Source: Sorangium cellulosum
Lineage (GTDB): Bacteria; Myxococcota_A; Polyangia; Polyangiales; Polyangiaceae
Direction of reading: 5' to 3'
Assembly (NCBI RefSeq): GCF_002950945.1
Contig: NZ_CP012673.1
Location: 62,001 to 126,000, forward strand
Length of the DNA: 64,000 nucleotides
Part shown: one piece after another, positions 29,443 to 38,931 of the stretch
Layout: the number at the start of each line of letters is the position of its first letter
How positions within the stretch are numbered: position 1 is the first letter of the stretch
Translations under genes and position numbers: made by a program
Notes under the pieces: generated by a model
The model's input: only the letters and a program-made list of their open reading frames with translations
Told to the model about the DNA's origin: nothing
The model's database searches: none

Positions 29443-29695
29443 GACATCCCCTCCCACCGTCCCTGGACCCGCTCGCCGGCGCTGCCCATCGAGCCCGGGC
29501 CGCTGGCCGGGCGCGCCGGGAGCGCGGCGGTCGAGCCCTGACCGTACCTTGAATCGCGCGCGTTGCGATCCCTGAACACGCCGGGGGTGTCGCCCCGCGG
29601 CGCTGCGCGCAGCGACCTCGGCGAGCGGCGGTGAGCTCCCCGACGATCGCGGCCGCTCGCCCGTGACGCCGCGCGGGGTGAAGGATCCCGCGCCG

Positions 29696-31048
29696 CTAGA
29701 TCAACACGAAGTCCTCGGCCACGGAGACCTCTTCCTCCATGATGCTCGTGGTCTCCTCGTCGCGCTGCACGGCGAGCTTGTAGAGCTGCGCCAGCACCGT
29801 CGGGTGATCCTCGACGAGCCCCATGAACTCGGTGGCCGGAAGGTAGAGCGCCACGGTCGGGTGGGCGGCGATGACGTCGGCGTTCGCCGGGCGGCGCAGG
29901 ACCATCGCGACCTCGCCGGCGACGTCGCCCGGGCCGAGCGTCGAGAGCACGAGCGGCTCGCCGCCGTCGCCCGCGGCGTCGCGCCGGACCACGGCGACCT
30001 CGCCGGAGGCGATGAGGAACAGCCCGGAGGGCCGCTCGTCCTGCACGAGCAGCCGCTCGTTCTTCTCGAAGGTCCGGGTGCGGAACCGCTTCACGAGCGC
30101 GGGCCGGTCCGCCTCGGGGAGCACGCGGAGCACGTCGCTCATCCGGACGAGGTTCTCCACCATGCGGTCGCGGCAATAGGAAGCGAGCTCCACGCTGACC
30201 TCGGGCTCGCGCTGCGCGATGTCGTCGACCGCGTCGCGCTTCACCTCGAGGATGATCGACGGGCGCGTGGCGACGACGCTCCCGGTGCGCGGCGCCCGCG
30301 AGAGCAGCGCCATCTCGCCGAACATGGCGCCGTTCGTGAGCCGCGCGAGCACGGTCTCCTCGTCCCCGCGCCGGCGCCGCGCCTCGAGCTCCCCGCGCGC
30401 GACGAAGTAGGCCTCGCTGCGCGCCGCGCCCTGCTCGATCACGGTCGTCCCGGCCGTGACCCAGACCGGCGTGAACGCCGCGCACAGGGCCCGCAGCGCG
30501 TCGCGCCCGACGGACGAGAAGACCGGCTGCGGCGCGATCCCGGGGTGGTCCGTCTGGGCGGCCAGCTTGCGCGTCGCCTCGTGGATGATCTCCGTCGCCT
30601 TGTTGAGCAGGAGCGCGCCCGTGAGCACGGAGTGGAGCGGCTGGAACGCCTCCGCCGTGGGCAGGGGCGGCGGCGGCGGCGCGCCCTCGCCGAGCCGCGG
30701 CGAGTCCTTGCAGAAGGCCGCGGCGATCCGATCGAGCTCGGGCTCGGGATCGCCGCCGAACCGCTCGAGCTCGCGCGCGGCGGCCACGGCGAGCGGCAGG
30801 TTCTCCAGGTCGATCGCGCGGACGATGGCGATGGAGCACGCCTTGCGCGCGGTCTCGTGCCGGTTGAGCTCACCGAGCAGGCGCCCGCAGAGGCAGAGCG
30901 CCGACGGCATCGTGGGGTCGTGTCGGACCAGCGCCGCGGCCCAGCGGAGCGCGGCGTCGTGCTCTCCAGCGAGCGTGAGCGAGAGCGCCCGGTCGATCGG
31001 CGACTCCGCCTGGTGGGTCGAGCCCGGGAGGACCGGGGGGAGGGCCAT
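29696..31048 (-). CDS. Protein with two cyclic-nucleotide-binding domains
   Basis: A 450-residue protein. The N-terminal 120 residues are helical and TPR-like (EHDAALRWAAALVRHDPTMPSALCLCGRLL). Two cNMP-binding domains follow, at about 165-295 (GAMFGEMALLSRAPRTGSVVA is the phosphate-binding cassette) and about 300-430 (GDVAGEVAMVLRRPANADVIA). The second cassette is less canonical. There is no DNA-binding helix-turn-helix, so it is not a CRP-type activator; a signalling scaffold or regulatory subunit is likelier. The ATG at 31048 lacks a good ribosome-binding site. Confidence 0.78.
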   Translation of the reverse strand: MALPPVLPGSTHQAESPIDRALSLTLAGEHDAALRWAAALVRHDPTMPSALCLCGRLLGELNRHETARKACSIAIVRAIDLENLPLAVAAARELERFGGDPEPELDRIAAAFCKDSPRLGEGAPPPPPLPTAEAFQPLHSVLTGALLLNKATEIIHEATRKLAAQTDHPGIAPQPVFSSVGRDALRALCAAFTPVWVTAGTTVIEQGAARSEAYFVARGELEARRRRGDEETVLARLTNGAMFGEMALLSRAPRTGSVVATRPSIILEVKRDAVDDIAQREPEVSVELASYCRDRMVENLVRMSDVLRVLPEADRPALVKRFRTRTFEKNERLLVQDERPSGLFLIASGEVAVVRRDAAGDGGEPLVLSTLGPGDVAGEVAMVLRRPANADVIAAHPTVALYLPATEFMGLVEDHPTVLAQLYKLAVQRDEETTSIMEEEVSVAEDFVLI

Positions 31049-31251
31049 GGGAGCGTCTATATCAGGGTTCGTTGCGCGGCGGCAAAGAAGGCCGAGCCCG
31101 GTAGCAGGGCGCCGCGCGCGCCGTCCGGCGCCTGGCTTGCCGCCGGGACGGTCGCCGGGCGGCGGCGCCGGCGCGTGTACCCGCCGGCGCCGGCGTGCCG
31201 GCGCGGGGATCGGCCGGCGCCGATACCCGGCGCGGGGGAGGGGACGTGCGC

Positions 31252-31926
31252 TCAGCCGAGGTGCTGTTTCAGGAACTCGATGCTGCGCTCCCAGGCGATC
31301 TTGGCCGCGTCGGGGTTGTAGACGTCGGGGCGCGTGTCGTTCGCGAAGGCGTGGTCGGCGTCGTAGACGTGGAGCTCCATGGGCTGGTTGCGCGCGGCGA
31401 GCTCCTTCCGGATCGCCTCGGCGGCGGCGGGCGTCGCCCACCCGTCATGCGCGGCGAAATGGGCGAGGATCGGCGCCTTGACGCGCGAGTAATCGGGCGC
31501 GGGGCTCGGGACGCCGTAGTAGGGCACCACGGCCGCGAGCTCCGGGATGGTCGCCGCGGCGGCGAAGCTCAGCGCGCCGCCCATGCAGAACCCCATGACG
31601 CCGACCTTGCCGTTCGTCCGCTCGTGCCCCGCGAGGAAGCTCACGGCGCCGGCGATCTCGTCGAGGGCGCGCGGCTTGTCGAGCTCGGTCATGAGCCGGT
31701 TGGCCTCGGTCGGGTCCTTGGTGAGCTTGCCGTGGTAGAGGTCGGGCGCGAGGGCGACGAACCCGGCGGCGCCGAGCCGGTCGAGCAGCGAGCGGATCTG
31801 ATCGTTGAGGCCCCACCACTCCTGGATCAGGACCACGGCGGGCGCCTTGCCGTCCTGCTTCGGCCAGACGATCTCGCCGGTCGCCGAGGACCCATTCTTC
31901 GCGGGGAACGAAACCTTCTCGGACAT
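31252..31926 (-). CDS. Dienelactone hydrolase-family protein
   Basis: A 224-residue alpha/beta hydrolase with the DLH Cys-Asp-His triad: C114 (GFCMGG), D161 (AHDGWATP) and H192 (DADHAF), plus E36 in the conserved IQEWWGLN. It hydrolyses lactones or related esters in the cytoplasm; with no catechol-pathway genes nearby the substrate is open. The ATG at 31926 has a GGAG-type site. A two-copy 22-bp direct repeat lies 23 bases upstream of the start. Confidence 0.88.
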   Translation of the reverse strand: MSEKVSFPAKNGSSATGEIVWPKQDGKAPAVVLIQEWWGLNDQIRSLLDRLGAAGFVALAPDLYHGKLTKDPTEANRLMTELDKPRALDEIAGAVSFLAGHERTNGKVGVMGFCMGGALSFAAAATIPELAAVVPYYGVPSPAPDYSRVKAPILAHFAAHDGWATPAAAEAIRKELAARNQPMELHVYDADHAFANDTRPDVYNPDAAKIAWERSIEFLKQHLG

Positions 31927-31948
31927 GGGACTCCTCCCTTTTGTCGTG

Positions 31949-32005
31949 TGAGCAGTCGGGGATCGGCTCCGCCATCCTCCGTCTGAGCAGTCGGGGATCG
32001 GCTCC
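31949..32005. repeat. Two-copy direct repeat, 22 bp identical, 35-bp period
   Basis: TGAGCAGTCGGGGATCGGCT plus CC occurs at 31949-31970 and again at 31984-32005, with the following CC(A/G)TCC also partly conserved. It lies in the upstream region of the dienelactone hydrolase. It may be a pair of activator sites or a small duplication. Confidence 0.6.
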
Positions 32006-32112
32006 ACCGTCCCCTGGCGCGGCGCAGGATAACCGCCGAGCCTGCGTCGCGCATCGCGATCTTCTACCCGGCCGCACTCCTCGCCGGCCCGTTGGCGTTG
32101 TAAATTGACGGC

Positions 32113-32898
32113 GTGGATCCGCTGGCGGAGCGATGGAGACGGGCCGTCCCTTCCTTGAAGGAGCTCCGGCTGCGGGTCGCGTTTCTGCGGAGCGAGATGT
32201 TGCGCGCCGAGGTCGCCGCCGTCGCCCGCGCGCTCGACGACCTCTGCCGCGACGCCGAGCAGGCGAGCCCCGTCGCGCGCGACGTGCTCAGCGCCGCGGT
32301 GCCGGTCCTCGCGGATCCGGCGCTCTCCGAGCGCGTCGAGCAGCTGCGCGAGCTCGCCGCGTCCTCCGCCCTGCTGTCGCTCTCGCGGCTCCTGCGCCGC
32401 AAGGCGCGGCGGCACGAGGCGGCGCCGCCGCCCGCGCCGCTCCCGGACGAGCGCCGCCTGGCCGCGTCGAGCGCCGGCCGCGCGCTCACGCTCGGGGAGC
32501 GGCGCGCGCTCGCGCGGCGGCCGACGCGCGCCGCCTTCGACGCCCTGCTCCGGGATCCGCACCCGCTCGTCATCCGCAACCTGCTCGCGAACCCGCGCAT
32601 GACCGAGGACGACGTCGTCCGCCTCGCGGCGCGGCGCCCCGCGACGCCGGAGGTCATGATCGAGATCGCACGGCACCCCGAGTGGTCCCAGCGCGCCCGC
32701 GTGCGCATGGCGATCGTGCAGAACCCGGGCGCGCCGCCGGAGATCGCGGTGCCGATGGTGCGCCTCCTGCTGCGGCCCGAGCTCACGCAGCTCGTGGCGG
32801 CGCCGGACGTGCCCGGCGTCGTCCGCGCGGCCGCGAAGGAGATGCTCGAGCGGCGCCCGCCCGTCCCCTACAAGCCGGGCGGCGCGCTGGAGCAGTGA
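32113..32898 (+). CDS. Hypothetical protein with helical repeat (LRV/HEAT-like) region
   Basis: A 261-residue all-helical protein from the GTG at 32113. The second half has repeated segments of the form LLRDPHPLVIRNLLANPRMTEDDVV and ATPEVMIEIARHPEWSQRARVRMAIVQNPGAPPEIA. These resemble leucine-rich-variant repeats (alternating short helices with the N-P loop). No enzyme motif is seen. A scaffold or protein-binding role is possible. No clear ribosome-binding site supports the start; the next in-frame ATG is near residue 29. Confidence 0.6.
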   Translation: MDPLAERWRRAVPSLKELRLRVAFLRSEMLRAEVAAVARALDDLCRDAEQASPVARDVLSAAVPVLADPALSERVEQLRELAASSALLSLSRLLRRKARRHEAAPPPAPLPDERRLAASSAGRALTLGERRALARRPTRAAFDALLRDPHPLVIRNLLANPRMTEDDVVRLAARRPATPEVMIEIARHPEWSQRARVRMAIVQNPGAPPEIAVPMVRLLLRPELTQLVAAPDVPGVVRAAAKEMLERRPPVPYKPGGALEQ

Positions 32899-32989
32899 GC
32901 GGTCGCGCGCAGGGCGCCGACCACGAGCGGCGGTGTGTGACCCCGGCTGGGCTCCTGGGCGAGCCGCCGCCGTGGCGCGGATCCGCGCG

Positions 32990-34204
32990 TCAAGCCACCT
33001 CGGACCAGCACCGCGAAAGGCGTCGCACGCCCTCGTCGAGGTCCTCGTCACGGGACACCGAGGAGAAGCACAGCCGGAGCGCGAACGGGCGGACGGCGCC
33101 GCTGGCCCGGAACAGCGAGCCCGGGTCGAAGGCGACGCCGTGCTCGATGGCGGCGGCCAGGAAGAACGCCTCGTTCGGCTCGGCGTCGGGCTCGACCCAG
33201 ATCGCGAACCCGCCGGCCGGCGGCTCGAACTTCCACCGCGGGAGGTACCGGCGGAGCGCTTGCTCCATGCGGGCGGCGCGGCGGGCGTAGAACTCCCTCA
33301 GGCGCACGAGCCGCTGATCGAAGTCCTCGTTGCGGAGGTAGTCCTCGAGGATGGCCTGCGGCAGGCTGGCGGCCTGCAAGTCGGCGGCCTGCTTCAGCTT
33401 GAGGACGTCCGCCCGGAGCGCGCGTGGCGGCACGAGCCAGCCCACGCGCAGCCCGGGGCATAAGGTCTTCGAGAAGGTCCCCACGTGAAACACACGATCC
33501 GGCGCCTCGGCCAGGAGCGGCCGCGGGGCGGCGCCGTCGAAGCAGAGATCGGCGTAGGCGTCGTCCTCGATGACGGGCCGGAGGGTCGAGAGCACCTTCG
33601 CCCGCTCGTGGGCCGAGAGCCTTCGCCCGCGCGGGTTGGGGAGCGCGGGCATGAGGTAATAGGCGTCCACGTGGCTTCCGTCGTCGACGAGGCCCATGCC
33701 GAGCGACCGGAAGAGATCGAGCGCCCCGGGGTAACTCTCGGGGTCGACGCCGATCCTCGCGTGGGGTCCGCGCACCATCTGCGCCGCGAGGGAGACGGCT
33801 TGTTGCGCGCCGCTCGTCACGATGATGTCGTCGCGCGCGACGCTGGCGCCGCGCCGGCGCAGCTGTCCGGCGATCCACGAGCGCAGGTCCTCGTCGCCCT
33901 CCGGCCAGCCGTACTGGAGCGCCGGGCAGCTCGGGGCCTGGAGCGCGCGGACGAACGAGCCCGCGAGCTTGGTGCGCGGGAACTCGCCCGGCGCGGGCAG
34001 CCCACCCGCGAAGCTGATGAGGCCAGGTGTCTCCGCGGCCCGCCGCGTCAGCAGGTCGAACCGGCCGACGCCGAGCCGCGGACCGCTCCGCGGCGGCTCG
34101 CTGGCGGGGGGCGTCGGGGATCGCCGGGTCTCGGACGATGGGGGGAGATGTCTTGCGAGCGCGGTGGCGTCCATAGGTTTATCGGGGTCCGGGGCCGGCT
34201 CCAT
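32990..34204 (-). CDS. PLP-dependent class I/II aminotransferase (AadAT/MocR-type fold)
   Basis: A 404-residue fold-type I enzyme. ISFAGGLPAPGEFP is the N-terminal motif of the AadAT/LysN/MocR aminotransferase branch. LQYGWPEGDEDLRSWIA and TSGAQQAVSLA follow, then the PLP lysine K246 in TFSKTLCPGLRVGW. There is no winged-helix domain at the N-terminus, which is a disordered Pro/Ser segment of about 45 residues. It transaminates an amino acid such as 2-aminoadipate or an aromatic or branched substrate. ATGs at 34204 or 34174 are both possible starts. Confidence 0.85.
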   Translation of the reverse strand: MEPAPDPDKPMDATALARHLPPSSETRRSPTPPASEPPRSGPRLGVGRFDLLTRRAAETPGLISFAGGLPAPGEFPRTKLAGSFVRALQAPSCPALQYGWPEGDEDLRSWIAGQLRRRGASVARDDIIVTSGAQQAVSLAAQMVRGPHARIGVDPESYPGALDLFRSLGMGLVDDGSHVDAYYLMPALPNPRGRRLSAHERAKVLSTLRPVIEDDAYADLCFDGAAPRPLLAEAPDRVFHVGTFSKTLCPGLRVGWLVPPRALRADVLKLKQAADLQAASLPQAILEDYLRNEDFDQRLVRLREFYARRAARMEQALRRYLPRWKFEPPAGGFAIWVEPDAEPNEAFFLAAAIEHGVAFDPGSLFRASGAVRPFALRLCFSSVSRDEDLDEGVRRLSRCWSEVA

Positions 34205-34721
34205 TCAAGGATGGTGCCGTCTACGCTGTGCGTCTCCAGACGGAGCGGACGCCCTCTGGCGCGGTGACAGGACGTATTTTCCTGGAGAACTTCGTCACCT
34301 GACTGCCGCCTGAACGGGCGAAGGTGTGTCTCGAGGTGTGGCGTGCGTGCGCGGCGTGTCAGCCTGCCACGGTGCAGCGCCCGGCCAGCGGGGCGTCTCC
34401 AGGCCAGAGACATCCCGGAAATACGGCCGTCATGGTCTGAACCGCGGCGGCAGGGTGGGCGTGAGCGGCTGATGTGCGGGGGACACGAGGGAGGGGAGCA
34501 GGAGGTGTGCCGTGACCGCCGGCGGCTGCGCAGGAGGGCACCGCGGCGCGCCGGCCCGTCCGTCACGGGGCAGCGCCAGCACGGCTCCGGGGAGCTGTTG
34601 GCGTGGGCGGATGGGCGCGCGCGCACCGATCCTGCTGTTCAAGGCGTCCCGGGTCGTCACGGCCTCGCCTTGCCAGCCTCGCGTCTGCTTGGGCCAGCTC
34701 GGTCCGGTTGTGGTCGGCGCG
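34205..34721. other. Intergenic region, no gene seen
   Basis: About 517 bases between the start of the aminotransferase gene and the 3' end of the Cys-rich lipoprotein gene, both on the minus strand. The open frames lack coding character. It should carry the aminotransferase promoter. Confidence 0.5.
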
Positions 34722-36326
34722 TTATTGCCTGGGTGGAAGTTGATCGGGAAGGGGATGGTTGCAGGCGCACATGTATGCTTCTACCGGGTTCCTCTGGTCC
34801 GCCAGGTGCTGCGGGCGATCCCCGGTGTCCGGGGTGGGCAGCGCCAGTCCGCCGAACCCGAATTTGTCGCTCCACGTTCCATCCCCGTCCTGGCGATAGA
34901 CGTGGTACGAAAAAGGATTGGCGTACATGTAGATCTTGGTCCGGTTGTCGGGACACGGCTCCGTCAGCGAGGAGGGGATGAGCCCGTCGCCCGCGGCGTA
35001 TTGCTCGAACAGGTAAGCCTGTTCTCTGGTCGGTCGAAGTCCCATCGTGTAACCCGGATCTTGAGCGACCCCGCTCACCGGGTATCTGTTCTGCGCATAG
35101 TAGTAGCAGTTGGACGGGACCGCGCTCCCGTCGGTATACGTCCACTTCTCCGGTTCGAAGACGGTGGGCTCACAGGTGTGCTCGGCGCAGGAGCGGCCGC
35201 ACACGGGCTCCACGAGGTCGACGCACGTGTCGTCCCAGGCGGTCGTGCAGCACGAGCCTCGGTGCTCACACACGGCGCTCACGCAGCTGTCCACCGAGCT
35301 TTCGAGCGCGGTTCCCGGGTTGCAGAGCCCATGGGTCCCAGCCTTCTTGCGCGCGACGACCGCATAGGCGGTCGTCGTGCCCGCGCTCGCGACGAACTGA
35401 TCGCGCGAGGTGACGGACACGCTGCGGCCGTCTTCGCCTGGCTGGATGGAGACGAGCGTTCGATTTCGCTGCTCGCCCGCGTAGTCGATCGACGCGCCCA
35501 CCCCGATGAGCGCCCACCCCGGCTCGATCTGCAGGGAGCTGGTGCTGTATCCATAGTCCGCGTGTTCGGAGCTCCCTTGGATGGCCTTGATCTCGAGGCC
35601 GCCGAAGCCTTCGATGACCTGGTCCTCGATCTGGAGGACCCAAGCAGACGTCGTGCCCGCGGCGGGGATGACGTCGTCGGTCGAAGCGGTCTCCCACCCG
35701 TCGAGGCCCGCGGGGTAGCTGGCGGTCAGGAAGCGCGCGGCGCCGCCGGCGACCGACACATCCGCGGCGGTCTGGGCGCCGCCGCCGATCGCCATCCAGC
35801 CGTCGTCGACCTGAACCGCGGCGACGTCCGTGGGAAGTTGAACGGACCTCCGCTGGATCGAGTCCTGGAGATCCTTGGTCCTGACGCCGTCCAGGCGTAT
35901 TCCGATGGCGTACACCGTCAAGTGGTGGGGATTGGGCGCTGCGCGCGCGCTCGACGAGGCCCGCCATGTCCGGGCGTCGAGCGGGCGGCTCTCGCGCAGG
36001 AACGCGGGGCTGCCGGTGCTGCTGTCCGTCGTGGCGCCGCCGCCGACGAGCGCGTACTCCGGGTCGACCACGCAGTCGACGCCCACGTGGACGTCGGACG
36101 AGGCGATCGTCGTGCACTCCTTGATCTGGACGTGCACCGGAGCTGCGGAGTCGTCCCTGCGCGAGACCACGGTGACCTCCTCGCTCGAGAGCGCCGACTG
36201 GGCTTGCCAGGTCACGTCGCCGGCAAGCGCGCTGTCTGCGTCGCCCGAGACGCACCCGACCAGGCTGGCCAGAATGATGCTGGAAGGCGCTCCGAGCGCA
36301 AGCTACACCGAGGGACGTCTACTCAT
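34722..36326 (-). pseudogene. Cys-rich surface lipoprotein gene with an in-frame amber codon in the signal sequence
   Basis: The frame from ATG 36326 reads MSRRPSV, then TAG (36303-36305), then LALGAPSSIILASLVGC. Without the stop this is a textbook lipoprotein signal with lipobox LVGC. The following 497-residue open frame begins at a GTG (36215). It holds three related segments with VGGGA/IGGGA/IGVGA motifs and a cysteine cluster (SCVSAVCEHRGSCCTTAWDDTC) typical of myxobacterial surface proteins. Starting at the GTG would drop the lipobox. Options are a true nonsense mutation, a sequencing error, a rare start codon after the TAG, or readthrough. The substrate or partner is unknown. Confidence 0.7.
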
Positions 36327-36884
36327 GATTTCACCATGCCTTTGTCGTATGACCTAGCTGCCAGTCCCCAGCGTCTGGAGGGATGCAAGGACGACGACAC
36401 ACACGTCCGTGTCGCGCACCCTCGACGCGGCCCATCCTGCCCGCAGGCTGCGGAGTGAACGCGCGGTCCCCGATCATTCAAGGCCGGCGTATCACTGAAT
36501 TAGCACTCGCCGTGCCACGGCTCGACGCTGAACGGACCGTTGACGTCCTCGATCGGAGAGGATCCTTGCAGCGTCGGGGGCGCGGGCGTGTGGCGCCACG
36601 GCAATACTTGCCATGCCCGGGCCTTTCGGCGCTGGCAACCTTTGCCAGGACGGCAAGTCTTGCCATGCGCAGGCGGCGCGCCTGGTGCACCTATCGCGCG
36701 AAGAGGCCGGCGTTGCGCCCGGCCGTGGGCGTCGGCTCGCCCGTGGTGAGCTGCCTCCAGGGTCGAGGGGCCGCGGTATCCGGGCAGCGAATCGTATCCA
36801 CCTCCCCGACCCTCTTCCTCCGGTTGCGGTGCTCCCCGCCATGCTGTAACACCGCACGTCCAGCCCCGGCCCGCCCTTCCTTCG
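36327..36884. other. Divergent intergenic region
   Basis: About 558 bases between the divergent lipoprotein gene and the EamA transporter. No gene is convincing. It contains the cluster of GGCAA/TTGCC dyads annotated separately. Confidence 0.5.
36600..36664. promoter_or_regulatory. Cluster of three TTGCC-type dyads
   Basis: Three short inverted repeats share the same half-site: GGCAATACTTGCC (36600-36612), TGGCAACCTTTGCCA (36633-36647) and GGCAAGTCTTGCC (36652-36664, perfect apart from its central base). Their clustering in a divergent intergenic region suggests binding sites for one dimeric regulator. No regulator gene is adjacent. Confidence 0.5.
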
Positions 36885-37751
36885 ATGCCCTCCCAGCGCC
36901 TCACCCGCATCGCGCCTCCGCTCTTCGTCGTCATCTGGTCGACGGGGTTCATCGTCGCGCGGCTGGTGGCGCCGCACGCGGAGCCGCTCACCTTTCTTCT
37001 GGTGCGCTACACGCTCGCCGGCCTCGTGCTGGCCGTCGTCGCGCTCATCGCGCGGGCGCAATGGCCTAGATCCGCGCGGTCATGGCGGGACGGCCTCGCG
37101 GCCGGCGCCCTGCTGCACGGGTTCTACCTCGGCGCGGTGTTCTGGTCGGTGAAACACGGGCTGCCGGCGGGCATCTCGGCGCTGGTCGCGGGGCTGCAAC
37201 CGCTGGTCACGGCCGTGCTCGCCGCGCCGCTGCTGGGCGAGCGGGTCTCGCCGCGCCGCTGGCTCGGCATCGGGCTCGGCTTCCTGGGGGCCTGCCTGGT
37301 GGTGTTGCCGAAGCTCGGCGCCGGCGTGCCGGCGCTGCCGCTCGGCGTGGCGGTCCTGGGGATGTTGTCGATGACGCTCGGCACCCTCTGGCAGAAGCGC
37401 ACGGGCGGCGGGGTCGACCTGCGGGTCAACGCCGTCATCCAGTACATCGGCGCCGCCCTCGTCACCTTGCCGATGGTGCTGCTGACCGAGCAGCGGCGGA
37501 TGGAGCTCACGCTCCCGCTCTGCGCGGGGCTGCTCTGGGCGGTGTTCGGGCTCTCGATCGGGGCGGTCGGGCTCCTGCTTTACCTGATCCGGCAGGGCGC
37601 GGTGGTGGCCGTGGCGACGCTCCTCTACCTCGTGCCGCCGGTCGCGGCCCTCATGGCGTTCGGCCTCTTCGGCGAGACCCTGAGCCTGCTGCAGGTCGCC
37701 GGAATGGCCCTCGCGGCGGTCGGTGTTTATGCGGTCGTGCGTCCGACCTGA
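36885..37751 (+). CDS. EamA/DMT-family membrane transporter
   Basis: A 288-residue protein with ten predicted transmembrane helices in two EamA halves. The first half starts with FVVIWSTGFIVARLVAPHAEPLTFLLVRY, a signature of the drug/metabolite transporter family, and LQPLVTAVLAAPLLGERVSPRRWLG closes it. The second half ends with YLVPPVAALMAFGLFGETLSLLQVAGMALAAVGVYAV. It probably exports small metabolites or amino acids. It lies 69 bp before the TPR/PEGA gene on the same strand. Confidence 0.9.
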   Translation: MPSQRLTRIAPPLFVVIWSTGFIVARLVAPHAEPLTFLLVRYTLAGLVLAVVALIARAQWPRSARSWRDGLAAGALLHGFYLGAVFWSVKHGLPAGISALVAGLQPLVTAVLAAPLLGERVSPRRWLGIGLGFLGACLVVLPKLGAGVPALPLGVAVLGMLSMTLGTLWQKRTGGGVDLRVNAVIQYIGAALVTLPMVLLTEQRRMELTLPLCAGLLWAVFGLSIGAVGLLLYLIRQGAVVAVATLLYLVPPVAALMAFGLFGETLSLLQVAGMALAAVGVYAVVRPT

Positions 37752-37819
37752 GGAGCGAGACGATCTCGAGCGCGCGGCCGGGAGATCGCGGGCCGGTGGG
37801 TGGCGGAGGAGCGGAGAGG

Positions 37820-38857
37820 ATGCGCTTGATCAGAACACGGCCCGGCGGGCTCGCCGGGCTCGGCATGGAGCTGCTGCTGTCCGCCGTGCTGCTCGGTGTC
37901 CACGCGGCGCCCGCGCGCGCCGACGGGCAGCCGCCGGCGCTCCCGTGGCACCAGGGCGTCCCGGAGGAGCGCAAGCAGAAGGCAGAGCAGCTGTTCCAGG
38001 AGGGGCGGCGGCTGCACCGGAGCGCGATCCTCGCGGAGGCGAGGACGAAATACGAAGAGGCGCTGCGCTACTGGGAGCACCCCGAGCTGCGGGTCTACCT
38101 CGGGAGGGTGCTGATGCGCACCGGGCTGCCGCTCCTCGCGTACGAGAACCTGCAGAGAGCGCTGCAGTGGGGCCCGGGCGCGCTCGATGCGCAGCTGGAG
38201 ACGGAGGTGCACGCGTCGATGAGCGAGCTCCTGCGGCAGCAGCTCGCCGTGATCGAGATCCGCTGCGACGAGCCGGGCGCCGCGGTGCTGCTCGACGGCA
38301 AGCCGTGGTTCGTCGGCCCCGGCGCCGAGCGGCGGCTGGTCCTCCCCGGCGAGCACGTCGTCGCGGCGAGGAAGATGGGATACTACGCCGTCGTGAAGCC
38401 CGTGGTCGTGCTCGCGGGCAAGCGGGCGTCGGGGACGCTCCAGCTGAGCGCAGACGCCGTGATCACCGAGCGCCGGTGGCAGGCGGCGTGGGCGCCCTGG
38501 GTGGTGGTCGGCGCGGGCGGGGCGCTCGGGCTGCTCGGCGCCGGGCTCACGTGGCACGCCAACGAGCAACACAACGAGGCGGACCGGGAGTTTCAGGCCA
38601 CCTTCCGCCGCACCTGCCAGAAGGCGCCGGCGTGCGCGCCGAGGGAGGGCAGCGTGTACGACCAGGGCTTCCTGGAGAGCGGGATCGCGATAGGCTCGTT
38701 CATCGCGGGAGGAGCGGCCCTGATCACGGGCGGCGTCCTGGTCTACATGAACGGGCCGCGGTCGCGCCGGACCGAGGATCGAGGCGACGTCACGATCGAG
38801 CTTGCGCCCGCCGTGTCGGGCAGCGCCGCGGGTCTGTCGGCGCGGATCTCGTTCTGA
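37820..38857 (+). CDS. Secreted/membrane TPR-PEGA-like protein
   Basis: A 345-residue protein. A signal peptide (cleavage near ARADG, about 35) precedes a TPR-like helical region (40-125, RKQKAEQLFQEGRRLHRSAILAEARTKYEEAL). A PEGA-like beta domain follows (135-210; AVLLDGKPWFVGPG, RLVLPGEHVVAARKMGY). Two transmembrane helices come next, at about 218-240 and 290-310, separated by a loop with two cysteines. This layout is common in myxobacterial envelope proteins of unknown role. The ATG at 37820 follows GGAGGAGCGGAGAGG. Confidence 0.7.
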   Translation: MRLIRTRPGGLAGLGMELLLSAVLLGVHAAPARADGQPPALPWHQGVPEERKQKAEQLFQEGRRLHRSAILAEARTKYEEALRYWEHPELRVYLGRVLMRTGLPLLAYENLQRALQWGPGALDAQLETEVHASMSELLRQQLAVIEIRCDEPGAAVLLDGKPWFVGPGAERRLVLPGEHVVAARKMGYYAVVKPVVVLAGKRASGTLQLSADAVITERRWQAAWAPWVVVGAGGALGLLGAGLTWHANEQHNEADREFQATFRRTCQKAPACAPREGSVYDQGFLESGIAIGSFIAGGAALITGGVLVYMNGPRSRRTEDRGDVTIELAPAVSGSAAGLSARISF

Positions 38858-38931
38858 GGCGGGCGGGTCGGCGTGCGCGCGGGACAGGCACGAGACGTGC
38901 CTTGGCATCCGGGCAGAACGAGGGTGAGGCG

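Noticed and set aside
36500..37061. Minus-strand frames upstream of the EamA gene
   Set aside because: Basic shadows overlapping the dyad cluster and the EamA start; no domain.
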